Source: Mucilaginibacter sp. cycad4 (lineage in GTDB: Bacteria > Bacteroidota > Bacteroidia > Sphingobacteriales > Sphingobacteriaceae). From it: a stretch of DNA of 64,000 bases. The stretch spans positions 5,394,001 through 5,458,000 of the forward strand of contig NZ_CP139559.1 in the NCBI RefSeq assembly GCF_034263275.1, read 5' to 3'. The position numbers and the translations under genes were made by a program. The notes below the pieces were generated by a model. It worked only from the letters and a program-made list of their open reading frames with translations. It did not search any database and was not told where the DNA came from. Positions 53,969 to 63,049 of the stretch are shown in pieces. The stretch's first letter is position 1, and every line of letters begins with the position of its first letter.

Positions 53969-55195
53969 ATGAAAAAAAAATTATTTCCATTCCTGGTTGC
54001 CATTACCCTATTGGCCGGATGTACAAAAAACAACAATGCCGGCGAAGGCCCGGCGCCATCTGTTAAGCCAGCCGCCGGTTTGCAAACCAATGCAACGGGA
54101 ACAGCTGCAATCGATGCGGCTACGGTACAGCAAACCATTCAGGGCTTTGGAGGAGCGAGCATTTTGGCATGGATAGCTGATTTAACAAGCGATCAAAGAA
54201 CCAAGGCATTTTCAAGCAGCAATGGTATTGGCATGAGCGTACTCCGTGTGATGGTCCCGGCAAGCAGCAGCAGTTTTGCAGCCGAAAAACCAACCATCGA
54301 CGCAGCTAAGAGTTTTGGCGCAAAAGTAATTGCAACAGCCTGGTACGCACCATCCGGGATGTTAACCAGCGACAATCATTTAAATCCCGCTTCCTATGCA
54401 GATTATGCCGCCCACCTAAAAGCTTATAATACTGCTGTAGGCGGAGTTTATGCCATCAGCCCCTTTAATGAACCTAATCTTTCCAATTCAGGGTGGACAG
54501 CGGCTACCGCAACCGAAGCAGCCAATTTTGTTGCTGCACAAGGGGCTAATTGCGGCGCGCCGATAATGGCGCCCGAACCATTTAATATGGATCAAACCTT
54601 CATTAATACCTATCTGGGCAATACTACTGCAAAAACAAATACCAGTTTTGTTTGCGGGCATATTTATGGTAAAACCCCCTATAATTTAGGGAGCATTGGC
54701 AAATCGGTTTGGATGACGGAACACTACACCAATTCAAGTATCAGCGGTGACGACTGGGGCAATGCCATGACTGCCGCCAAAGAGATTCATGACTGCATGA
54801 ACGCGGGATGGGCAGCCTATGTATGGTGGTATATTCGCCGAAGCTACGGGCCAATAGATGAAAGCAGCAACATCACCAAGCTTGGCTATGTAATGGCACA
54901 ATATGCAAGGTATGTGCGTCCGGGATACAGCAAAATATCATGCACAGCAAATCCGTCAACCGGCGTGTATGTTACGGCCTACAAAAGCGAAACAAAACTG
55001 GTAATTGTAATTGTTAATCAAAATGCGGCAACCACTTATCAAAGCTTTAGTCTTAGCGGTATAACCGTTACCGGTTTTAACCGGTATTTTACTACAAGTT
55101 CGGCTAACCTGTCTTCAAATAATTTCACGGTATCAGGTAGTAGTTTTGGCATTAATCTTTCAGCCTCCAGCATTACTACCTTAGTATCTATTTAA
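53969..55195 (+). CDS. GH30 family glycoside hydrolase lipoprotein (glucuronoxylanase-like)
   Basis: A 408-residue lipoprotein: signal with lipobox LLAGC (C18), linker to about 45, TIM barrel (about 50-320; IQGFGGASILAW, acid/base E168 in ISPFNEPNL, nucleophile E251 in VWMTEHY), and a C-terminal beta-sandwich (about 325-408, YVTAYKSETKLVIVIVNQNA). This order and the motifs fit GH30, most like subfamily 8 xylanases that cut glucuronoxylan. It stands alone with no other xylan gene nearby. Start preceded by an AAATTATG context. The lipid anchor places it in the envelope. Confidence 0.88.
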   Translation: MKKKLFPFLVAITLLAGCTKNNNAGEGPAPSVKPAAGLQTNATGTAAIDAATVQQTIQGFGGASILAWIADLTSDQRTKAFSSSNGIGMSVLRVMVPASSSSFAAEKPTIDAAKSFGAKVIATAWYAPSGMLTSDNHLNPASYADYAAHLKAYNTAVGGVYAISPFNEPNLSNSGWTAATATEAANFVAAQGANCGAPIMAPEPFNMDQTFINTYLGNTTAKTNTSFVCGHIYGKTPYNLGSIGKSVWMTEHYTNSSISGDDWGNAMTAAKEIHDCMNAGWAAYVWWYIRRSYGPIDESSNITKLGYVMAQYARYVRPGYSKISCTANPSTGVYVTAYKSETKLVIVIVNQNAATTYQSFSLSGITVTGFNRYFTTSSANLSSNNFTVSGSSFGINLSASSITTLVSI

Positions 55196-55229
55196 GATTT
55201 CCCCCGGGATCCCTGATACCGGGCTAATA

Positions 55230-55261
55230 AAGCCGCTTTACGAAAGCAAAGCGGCTTTTTC
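55230..55261 (+). terminator. tRNA-Glu-type terminator (copy 3)
   Basis: AAGCCGCTTTACGAAAGCAA then AGCGGCTTTTT: same hairpin, preceded by CGGGCTA (55219-55225) as at the tRNA-Glu 3' end. It can end the GH30 transcript. Confidence 0.85.
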
Positions 55262-55362
55262 ATCACTTCCGGGAACACGGCACCCTACCTTCGCAAACTG
55301 ACATTTGATAAACCCTGCTAACCGCATTAATTGTTAATTTTGCAACAGATAAAAATTTAAAA

Positions 55363-56127
55363 ATGTCTATAACTACCGAAGACGAAAAAATTGGAATGCA
55401 GCAGGCCAGTGATGCTGTAGCCATTACACTCAGGAAGATGCGGGAGTACGCCAAACCAGGTATCTCTACAAAAGAGCTTGACGAATACGGCGGCGAACTG
55501 CTGGCACAATTAGGTGCAAAATCTGCACCTTTGCTAACCTACAATTTCCCGGGACACACTTGTATAAGCGTGAATGAGGAAGCGGCGCACGGCATACCCT
55601 CGGCCGATAAAATCCTTCAAGAAGGCGACCTCGTAAATATTGACGTATCGGCAGAGCTAAATGGTTACTGGGCCGATAACGGCGGCTCCTTCGTTTTAGG
55701 ACAGGACATCCATGGCTATGGCAAACTCGTGGAAACCTCGAAAGAAATCTTAAAAAAAGCGATCAAAAACATTAAAGGCGGTGTCAGGATCTCAGAGATC
55801 GGCAGGTTAATTGAGACTGAAGCCAAAAAAGCCGGCTATACGGTAATAAAAAACCTGACCGGGCACGGTGTTGGCCGCAGCTTGCACGAAGAACCGCATG
55901 AAGTTGCCAACTACTGCGACAGGTATAACACTACGCGTTTTAAAAAGAATTCGGTGGTGGCGATAGAGACATTCATTTCAACACGGTCGACAATTGCCGA
56001 TACTCAAGCCGACGGCTGGACATTAATTGGTAATAAAGGCGGTTTTGTTGCACAGCACGAGCACACCATTATGGTAACCGGCGGTGAGCCGGTAATATTT
56101 ACAGCGCAGAACGGTATTTGGGATTAA
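55363..56127 (+). CDS. map: Type I methionine aminopeptidase
   Basis: A 254-residue metalloprotease that removes the initiator Met. Metal ligands are all seen: Asp in VNIDVSAEL, Asp in GYWADNGGSF, His in TGHGVGRSLHEEP, Glu in VVAIETFIS, Glu in AQHEHTIMV. The first loop differs from the common GYHGDTS form. Genomes of this group often have two map paralogues; whether this is the housekeeping copy cannot be told here, since the usual secY-map-infA neighbours are absent. Confidence 0.93.
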   Translation: MSITTEDEKIGMQQASDAVAITLRKMREYAKPGISTKELDEYGGELLAQLGAKSAPLLTYNFPGHTCISVNEEAAHGIPSADKILQEGDLVNIDVSAELNGYWADNGGSFVLGQDIHGYGKLVETSKEILKKAIKNIKGGVRISEIGRLIETEAKKAGYTVIKNLTGHGVGRSLHEEPHEVANYCDRYNTTRFKKNSVVAIETFISTRSTIADTQADGWTLIGNKGGFVAQHEHTIMVTGGEPVIFTAQNGIWD

Positions 56128-56185
56128 TCTTTTTTTGGAACAGATCAGGCAATCCCCCTGAAGTATTTATATTAAATAAGCTACT

Positions 56186-56217
56186 AAGCCGCTTTACGAA
56201 AGTAAGCGGTTTTTTTG
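56186..56217 (+). terminator. tRNA-Glu-type terminator (copy 4)
   Basis: Shortened form: AAGCCGCTTTACGAAAGTA then AGCGGTTTTTTT, preceded by AGCTACT. Can terminate map. Confidence 0.8.
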
Positions 56218-56365
56218 TGAACATGCAATGACAAGCCGAGGGCATACGCATCCATTTAAAAACTCCGTAAGGCAGAGACCGGTATTTTGGATTTAATTTA
56301 TCCGTTAACCTATTATCCATTAGTATTTTATTAATTTGGAGTAGTTATTAACCTCATTCATTTAC

Positions 56366-59300
56366 TTGAAGCCATATACATTCCATATTACCCTTTATGA
56401 CGCTGCGTTTTTTGGGATGTTGTTTATCGGCCTCACTTTTATCCTGCTTTTATGGTTCACCAGGAAAACAAACCGGTCAGCAAACCGGTTTTTGGCGATG
56501 GTATTGGCTATTGCCGCTTTGTGGATAACCCGGATCCTGGGCACCGATATCGGGCTGTCAACTTATATTCCCAACTGGAGCCGGCTACCGCTGCAGTTTT
56601 CGCTGGCAATTGGCCCACTCATTTTCTTTTATGTACTTAAAATAACCCGGCCGGAGTATAAATTCACCCGCAAGGACCTGCTGCATTTCAGTCCATTGTT
56701 AGTCGAACTAAGCGCCTGGGCCTTAGCGGTGCTGGAAAGTATAAAAACGGGCTGGGCAACTTACGATACATTTATATTTCAACGATTAAACCCTGTATTA
56801 CAACTATCAGCATTTATCTCGGTCATTATTTATCTATACCGGTGCCGCAGGCTGATCGAAAACTTTTACCAGGAGCTAAAATTTAACGGAGGCGACCGGT
56901 ACCGGCACGAGCTGAAATGGATACATAACTTACTGACAGGCTTCGGGTTGTTATGGTTGTTGTGGGTCCCTTTTATAGCTGTAGATTATTTTTATTATGA
57001 TTACCGGTTAAGCGTTCAGGCTTACTACCCTTTGTATCTCCTTTTAATGTGTATGCTTATCTGGATGGCGGCAAGAGCGTTTTTAAGGCCGGAAATTACT
57101 GTACAGGCAGATAACTTACCGGTTTTAAAACCATTACTGCCTGCGGAGCTTAAGCAAAAAGGCGCCTGGTTAAAGCGGGTTGTTAAAGAAAATAATTACT
57201 ACCAGGACCCGGAATTGAGTTTAAGTTCCCTCGCCGAAAAGCTTGGCATGCATACCCATGAATTATCACGGATCATCAATACCGTGCTCAAAAAAAGCTT
57301 CAATGATTTTATTAACGAATACCGGGTACAGGCAGCTGCCCGAAAAATGCAGGATCCTGCTAATGATCATATTACCCTTTTAGGAATCGCGTTTGAATCG
57401 GGATTTAACTCCCAAAGTACCTTTAGCCGCATTTTTAAACAGGTGACCGGGAAAAGTCCGCAGGAATATAAAAATAACTTAAAAAAAGAGTTCCCATCTT
57501 ATAATTTGAGAAGCGATATCCAATTTGCGCCGGTAGTTTTGAATCATGAAACCGCCCCTAAATGGTTTCATGATAAAACCAACCGCAACTTTATGTTTAA
57601 AAATTATTTCAAAATCGCCTGGCGTAATTTAACACGCAATAAAAGTTATGCCGCTATTAATATTACCGGCCTGGCCGTAGGTATTGCTGTTTGTATGGTG
57701 ATTTTTATCATTATACAGTTTCAAACAAGCTTTGATAGTTTTCACCCAAAGAAAGACCGCACCTATCGTGTGCTAACCGAATATCATCACGCAGAAACCG
57801 GAGATATTACATATGGCAAAGACATTCCTTTTCCATTACCATTAGGATTAAAAACGGCTTTCCCTCAAATAGAACAGGTTGCCCCAATTTTTGCAAGCCA
57901 GAATGACCAGTTGATTATACCTGACGAAAATGGGGCTACAGTAAAAATGTTTAAGGAACAAAGGGGCCTGTTTTATACCAATCCATCATTTTTTAAAATT
58001 TTTAACTTCCCGCTGCTTGCCGGCTCGTACGCTTCATTAAAAGATCCGGACAACGTATTGTTGACCAAAGAGGTTGCCGAAAAGTATTTTGGCGACTGGA
58101 AATCGGCAATGGGTAAAACCATTAAATTACAAATGGGCGGTTTCATGTTTGAGCATGGCACGGATGTATTAAAAGTTTCGGGGATCCTGGCTCCCATTCC
58201 TGCAAATTCCGACTTTCAGCTCAAACTTGTTGTTAGTTTTGGTACGGGGTTTACTGGAGACTATTTAGCAAAATCCACAGATTGGAACAGAACGGTAACC
58301 GATTTTGGCTGCTATATTTTGTTACCTCAAAGCCTTACTGCCGACAATTTTAATCAGCAGCTGAAAGCTTATTCACAAAAGGTACAATCTTCTGATAATA
58401 AGGACAGCCATATTATACAAGCATTAAATGCCGTGCATTATGATTCACAAACAGGCAACTACAGCAACCAAACAGCCAGCCATCAGTTGCTCAATGTATT
58501 ATGGCTAATTGCCGCGTTCATCCTGCTAATTGCTTGTGTAAACTTTATTAACCTCTCTACCGCGCAGGCTGTTAACCGGGCAAAAGAAGTTGGTGTCAGA
58601 AAGGTTTTGGGGAGTAATAAATCGCAATTACAACTCCAGTTCATTGTCGAAACATTTTTGATAGTAGCAAGCGCTTTAATACTTGCAGTTGTTATTACCA
58701 TACTTGCATTGCCTTATTTGAGCCGGCTTTTAGAGCTGTCGCTTTCATTCAACATATTCAGTAATCCTTCAATTATTTTATTTCTGCTGACTGTGGCAGT
58801 TGCTGTAACCGCGCTCGCCGGTTTTTATCCTTCTATCGTTTTATCGCGCTTCAATCCTGTTAATGCTTTAAAAAGTAAACTTACAGCAGATCCGGCAAGA
58901 GGAATCTCTTTACGACGAGGATTGGTTGTGTTTCAATTCATCATTGCGCAGGCATTGATCATCGGGACGCTCATCATTGTAAAGCAAATGAACTATTTTA
59001 TGGATCAGCCTTTAGGCTTCGATAAAGAAACAATTGTTAATATTCCGTTCCGGGTAGATAGTCTTCGAATGAGCCGGCTAAATTATTTGAGGAACCAATT
59101 ACTATCCGTAAACGGCGTACAGGCAGTATGCTATAGTTCTAACACCCCTATTGAAAACGGAAATGATACGTGGAGCGCAGTCAGGTTTGACCACGCAACA
59201 AAAGAAACAGATTTCAAGGCGATTACCAAATTTGCCGACGAAGGCTATGTACCTGCTTACAAGTTAAAGTTGATAGCCGGAAGAAACCTTCAGCCATCCC

Positions 59301-60037
59301 CTTTTACCAGGGAGTTTCTGGTGAACGAATCGCTTGTAAAAAGTTTAGGGCTTAAAAAACCCGAGGATATATTAAACAAGGAGATCAGCATATGGGATGG
59401 TGTAATAAAATGCCCGGTTGTTGGCGTGTTAAAAGATTTTAATGACCGGTCTTTTCGGCACAGCCTGGCACCATTGCTTATCGCCACAAACATCACCATG
59501 TATAACCAGGCCGGCATAAAACTTAAAACCAAAAATGTTTTTTCGACGATGCAATCTGTTAAACAAGTATTTGAGAAAACATTTCCCGATTTTGTTTATG
59601 AATACCGGTTTTTGGATGATAAAATTGCAAGTTTTTACAAACAGGAAAATCAGTTAGCCCAATTATATAAAATTTTTGCTGCTATCGCTATACTTCTTAG
59701 CTGTTTGGGTTTGTATGGTTTAGCCTCGTTCATGGCCGTACAGCGGATAAAAGAAGTTGGTATCCGCAAAGTACTTGGTGCTACTTCAGGCAGCATCGTT
59801 TATTTGTTTTCGAAAGAGTTTATCATACTCATTGCTATTGCCTTTGCCATCGCTACCCCCATTGCATGGTATTACATGCACCAATGGCTGCAAGCTTATG
59901 TTTACCGCATCAACATCAGTTGGTGGCTATTTGCGGCAGGCGGAATGGCAGCAATTATTATTGCACTTGCAACCATAAGTTTCCAGGCTATAAAAGCAGC
60001 AAAAGCTAATCCGGTGAAGAGTTTGAGAAGTGAATAA
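56366..60037 (+). CDS. Fusion of a membrane-bound AraC regulator and a MacB/FtsX permease
   Basis: A 1223-residue single frame. Residues 1-245: seven hydrophobic segments as in membrane-bound AraC proteins of Bacteroidota (FLAMVLAIAALWITRILGTD, LQFSLAIGPLIFFYVL). About 265-375: AraC double HTH (LSSLAEKLGMHTHELSRIIN; LLGIAFESGFNSQSTFSRIF, KQVTGKSPQEYK). From Met410 (57593) a complete permease of about 814 residues starts with its own usual N-terminus (MFKNYFKIAWRNLTRNKSYA) and ends ANPVKSLRSE. The start is TTG in this reading (an in-frame ATG lies at codon 18). It joins signal sensing, DNA binding and transport in one chain; an internal start at 57593 could also make the permease alone. LytS/LytTR genes are convergent next to it. 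Confidence 0.85.
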   Translation: MKPYTFHITLYDAAFFGMLFIGLTFILLLWFTRKTNRSANRFLAMVLAIAALWITRILGTDIGLSTYIPNWSRLPLQFSLAIGPLIFFYVLKITRPEYKFTRKDLLHFSPLLVELSAWALAVLESIKTGWATYDTFIFQRLNPVLQLSAFISVIIYLYRCRRLIENFYQELKFNGGDRYRHELKWIHNLLTGFGLLWLLWVPFIAVDYFYYDYRLSVQAYYPLYLLLMCMLIWMAARAFLRPEITVQADNLPVLKPLLPAELKQKGAWLKRVVKENNYYQDPELSLSSLAEKLGMHTHELSRIINTVLKKSFNDFINEYRVQAAARKMQDPANDHITLLGIAFESGFNSQSTFSRIFKQVTGKSPQEYKNNLKKEFPSYNLRSDIQFAPVVLNHETAPKWFHDKTNRNFMFKNYFKIAWRNLTRNKSYAAINITGLAVGIAVCMVIFIIIQFQTSFDSFHPKKDRTYRVLTEYHHAETGDITYGKDIPFPLPLGLKTAFPQIEQVAPIFASQNDQLIIPDENGATVKMFKEQRGLFYTNPSFFKIFNFPLLAGSYASLKDPDNVLLTKEVAEKYFGDWKSAMGKTIKLQMGGFMFEHGTDVLKVSGILAPIPANSDFQLKLVVSFGTGFTGDYLAKSTDWNRTVTDFGCYILLPQSLTADNFNQQLKAYSQKVQSSDNKDSHIIQALNAVHYDSQTGNYSNQTASHQLLNVLWLIAAFILLIACVNFINLSTAQAVNRAKEVGVRKVLGSNKSQLQLQFIVETFLIVASALILAVVITILALPYLSRLLELSLSFNIFSNPSIILFLLTVAVAVTALAGFYPSIVLSRFNPVNALKSKLTADPARGISLRRGLVVFQFIIAQALIIGTLIIVKQMNYFMDQPLGFDKETIVNIPFRVDSLRMSRLNYLRNQLLSVNGVQAVCYSSNTPIENGNDTWSAVRFDHATKETDFKAITKFADEGYVPAYKLKLIAGRNLQPSPFTREFLVNESLVKSLGLKKPEDILNKEISIWDGVIKCPVVGVLKDFNDRSFRHSLAPLLIATNITMYNQAGIKLKTKNVFSTMQSVKQVFEKTFPDFVYEYRFLDDKIASFYKQENQLAQLYKIFAAIAILLSCLGLYGLASFMAVQRIKEVGIRKVLGATSGSIVYLFSKEFIILIAIAFAIATPIAWYYMHQWLQAYVYRINISWWLFAAGGMAAIIIALATISFQAIKAAKANPVKSLRSE

Positions 60038-60052
60038 CAGTTTGCCGGTGCA

Positions 60053-60745
60053 TTATTTTAACCCCAGCCTGTTGCGCAAAAGATCCCGGTAGGTGCTGCC
60101 TATCGGGATCTTTTCGCCGTTGATTATGAGCTGATGTACTTCGATCATGGTAATATGTTTAATGGCCACCACATATGATTTATGCACCCGTAAAAAATCA
60201 GCTGCCGGTACGAGGTCAAAAATATCGCCCATGTTTTCACGGATCAGGATCTTTCTGTCTTTCAGGTGAATGGTGATATAATTGCCATCTTTTTCCAGGT
60301 ACAAGATCTCTTCCACCTTAACCTGGTAGGTTTGCGGGCCGCTTTTAATAAAAACTGTGAGATCATCCTCTTTGCTCACCCCATTTTTTGAAGACAGTGC
60401 TGCCGCGGCTTTATTTATGGCCGCAAGAAAGCGCTCGAAGGTGATGGGCTTCAGCAGATAATCGAGGGCGTTCAGGTCATAGCTTTCTACCGCGTAATGG
60501 CTGTAAGCGGTAGTAAAAATGATCATTGGCCTTGGCGCCAGGGTTTGTACCAGCTGCATTCCGCTGATATCAGGCATATTAATATCGAGAAAAATGAGGT
60601 CCACTTTTTCATGGTTCAGGAATTCAATTGCTTTCACCGGTTCGCGGAAAGTGGCTTTCAGGTCAACCAGGCTGGTTTTAAGGCAATAACGCTCTATCAC
60701 TTCAAGTGCCTTCGGCTCATCATCAATGGCAATACAGGTTATCAT
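60053..60745 (-). CDS. LytTR response regulator
   Basis: A 230-residue regulator with a receiver (D54 in LIFLDINMPDISGM, D8/D9 acidic pair, T and K positions) and a C-terminal LytTR DNA-binding domain (VEEILYLEKDGNYITIHLKD, PAADFLRVHKSYVVAIKHIT). It overlaps the kinase gene by 4 bases, so the two form a translationally coupled pair. It is convergent with the fusion gene (15-base gap). Confidence 0.95.
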   Translation of the reverse strand: MITCIAIDDEPKALEVIERYCLKTSLVDLKATFREPVKAIEFLNHEKVDLIFLDINMPDISGMQLVQTLAPRPMIIFTTAYSHYAVESYDLNALDYLLKPITFERFLAAINKAAAALSSKNGVSKEDDLTVFIKSGPQTYQVKVEEILYLEKDGNYITIHLKDRKILIRENMGDIFDLVPAADFLRVHKSYVVAIKHITMIEVHQLIINGEKIPIGSTYRDLLRNRLGLK

Positions 60746-61890
60746 TCCAGGTCAATTTCGAGTTTAACAATATATTTCCCCTGGCCTTCATTGATCTGCA
60801 GGTTATGTTTGCCCGGGTACAACAGATCGAGCCGCCGTTTTACATTTTCGAGCCCGATGCCGCTTTTTTCGTCCTCCATTTTTTTGATGGCGTTATATTT
60901 GGTGTTGATGCAGGTAAAGATCAGCCTGTGATCTGAAAGCACAATGGCAATGTCTATCCAGGAGGTTTGCCCGATAGATACGCCATGCTTAAAAGCATTT
61001 TCAACAAAAGGTATAAAAAGCATAGGAGCAACGACTACGGTTCCCGTCTGCGCAGGGTGGTCAAATATCACTTTTACCTCATCATCTGCATAACGCAGCT
61101 TATTCAGGGTGATGCAATCTTCCAGGTATGCTATTTCTTTGTTCAGCGGCACCCCGCCGGCATTGCTGTCATAGATCATATAGCGCATCATGCCCGAAAG
61201 CTTTGAGATGCCGTCGGCAAGCTCATCATTCCCCTTTTCCTGGGCCATCGAAAACAGGTTATTGAGCGTATTAAACAGGAAATGCGGATTGATCTGCGAT
61301 TTAAGGAATTTGATCTCGGTACTCAGTTGATACGCCTCCAGTTGATTGCGTACCAGTTCATTTCGGGCCCATTCTTTCAAAAAGAAATAAGCTATCGAAA
61401 GCCCGGCTGCAGTTAAAAAAATAAGCAGCATGGTGAGCTGCATGTGCACCCAGTTCCCTATTGCAAAAAGTGCGTTATGATTTGGTATCAGGTGATTAAG
61501 GCCGCCTTTGCCTGCAGTAAAACCAGGAGGCGGAAGCCCCATGGGCAAGCTATTGTTTAATTTAGACCCAACTAAAATATAATTGGCCAAAAAGACAAGT
61601 ATAAACCAGCCTGCAGCTATAGCGATGCCTGCAAATAAGCTTTTATAGCGAAGCGCCTTTTTAAAGATCCAAAATATATTGCCATAAAACAGCAGGGCCA
61701 GAAAAGCAAGTGTAAAGCGGGAATACGGAAAAATGGTATCTATCTCACTCCTTTCCATGATTTTCCCGTTGTGGTTTACCCGGATCTTAACCGTTGAGCT
61801 GGTTAGCGAATCCAGGGTATAATACACCCCTATCCAGAACGCCAGGTGGATCAGTATCTCGATGATATGTTTAACCTTGATACGGTGCAT
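60742..61890 (-). CDS. LytS-type sensor histidine kinase
   Basis: A 382-residue kinase with four membrane segments (about 8-30, 58-76, 84-106, 146-172) and the His_kinase domain with phosphorylated H203 (KSQINPHFLFNTLNNLF), then the HATPase domain (PFVENAFKHG, GIGLENVKRRLDLL). No extracytoplasmic sensor domain is evident, so the signal is probably a membrane state. It is the partner of the LytTR regulator encoded just after it. Confidence 0.95.
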   Translation of the reverse strand: MHRIKVKHIIEILIHLAFWIGVYYTLDSLTSSTVKIRVNHNGKIMERSEIDTIFPYSRFTLAFLALLFYGNIFWIFKKALRYKSLFAGIAIAAGWFILVFLANYILVGSKLNNSLPMGLPPPGFTAGKGGLNHLIPNHNALFAIGNWVHMQLTMLLIFLTAAGLSIAYFFLKEWARNELVRNQLEAYQLSTEIKFLKSQINPHFLFNTLNNLFSMAQEKGNDELADGISKLSGMMRYMIYDSNAGGVPLNKEIAYLEDCITLNKLRYADDEVKVIFDHPAQTGTVVVAPMLFIPFVENAFKHGVSIGQTSWIDIAIVLSDHRLIFTCINTKYNAIKKMEDEKSGIGLENVKRRLDLLYPGKHNLQINEGQGKYIVKLEIDLE

Positions 61891-62122
61891 TCTTCAAAAG
61901 TATATTAAGCCCGGCTTATTCATAAATTATTGATGTTAATATAGTGATTTGCCGGCTAAACGGGCAATTTTTGAAATCCGGGCTTAAGGCCACCGGCAAT
62001 TTGTTTTCGACAGAAGCTCAAATAACAAATATCCATTTTACGTCGAAATGAATATGCTGTTCATACCAAAGTTTTTGGCGGATTTAAAGGGCAAAGTACT
62101 ATTGCTTAAAAATATCCAAATT

Positions 62123-63049
62123 ATGAAAAAGCAATTTTTATTGTGTACAGCCCTTTTATCGTGCACCATTATGGCCCGGGCACAAAAGCCGGATACCGCA
62201 CAAATGCTGGTACACTACAAATTTTCCCACATCAGGGATACCACCAACCGGGAGCACCCCTACACCGAGAACATGGTTTTGATTGTAGGTAAAAATGCAG
62301 GCGCTTACAAAAGTTATGACAAGCAACTGCAGGACGCGCTATTCAAAAAACAAGTGCAGGAACAAATGGCCAACTCACCCGATGGGCGTGTAAACATCCA
62401 GCGGAGATCATCGGGATCGGGTACAGACTATTACCAATTCCCGAACGGAAAAAAAATGGCGAGGAAAGAACCACTGCTGTTCAATAGTTATCTCATAACA
62501 GATGTCCTGCCCACCATAGATTGGAAAATAAACGGAGACACGGCAACGTTTGGCGGCTTACATTGCCAGAAAGCGACAGCGCATTTCAAGGGAAGGGATT
62601 ATACGGCCTGGTTCAGCCCTGATCTGCTTTTGCGTATAGGTCCCTGGAAACTCAATGGACTGCCGGGGGTGATTGTGGAGGCTTATGATGCCAAAAAAGA
62701 AGTTTATTTTAAGTTTGACGGAATTGAAAAGGCCGCCATTTCTCCCCAAAAGGGTGATCAACCCGCCGGCCAGGCCCCGGATAACCAGGGACGGATGGCC
62801 GTTATGATAGGCATGGACGACCAGGTTGGCGACCCCAATATCATCCAGATCCCCGCCAATGCCATCAAAACTACCGAAAAGGAGTTTTCTAAGTTACAGG
62901 AGGCCATGCGTAAAGACCCTAATGCTTTTGCTCAGTCAATGGTGGCTGCACAGGCGGCAAGCCAGGGGCGGCCGGCCCCCAAAATCGATATAAGGATCGG
63001 CCCGCAGCCAGTGATCAATAACCCTATAGAGTTGCCCGAAAAGAAATGA
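62123..63049 (+). CDS. GLPGLI family protein
   Basis: A 308-residue exported protein (signal peptide MKKQFLLCTALLSCTIMARA) named after its motif; here GPWKLNGLPGVIVEAYD, with WFSPDLLLRIGP just before. The family is found in Bacteroidota next to TonB-dependent receptors and its role is unproven. I start at MKKQ; the frame extends 25 codons upstream (62048) without a better start. It overlaps the next gene by 4 bases (ATGA), so the pair is translationally coupled. Confidence 0.9.
   Translation: MKKQFLLCTALLSCTIMARAQKPDTAQMLVHYKFSHIRDTTNREHPYTENMVLIVGKNAGAYKSYDKQLQDALFKKQVQEQMANSPDGRVNIQRRSSGSGTDYYQFPNGKKMARKEPLLFNSYLITDVLPTIDWKINGDTATFGGLHCQKATAHFKGRDYTAWFSPDLLLRIGPWKLNGLPGVIVEAYDAKKEVYFKFDGIEKAAISPQKGDQPAGQAPDNQGRMAVMIGMDDQVGDPNIIQIPANAIKTTEKEFSKLQEAMRKDPNAFAQSMVAAQAASQGRPAPKIDIRIGPQPVINNPIELPEKK

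Noticed and set aside
56099..56320. Minus-strand ORF of 73 codons after map
   Set aside because: Overlaps the map end and the repeat terminator; composition looks random.
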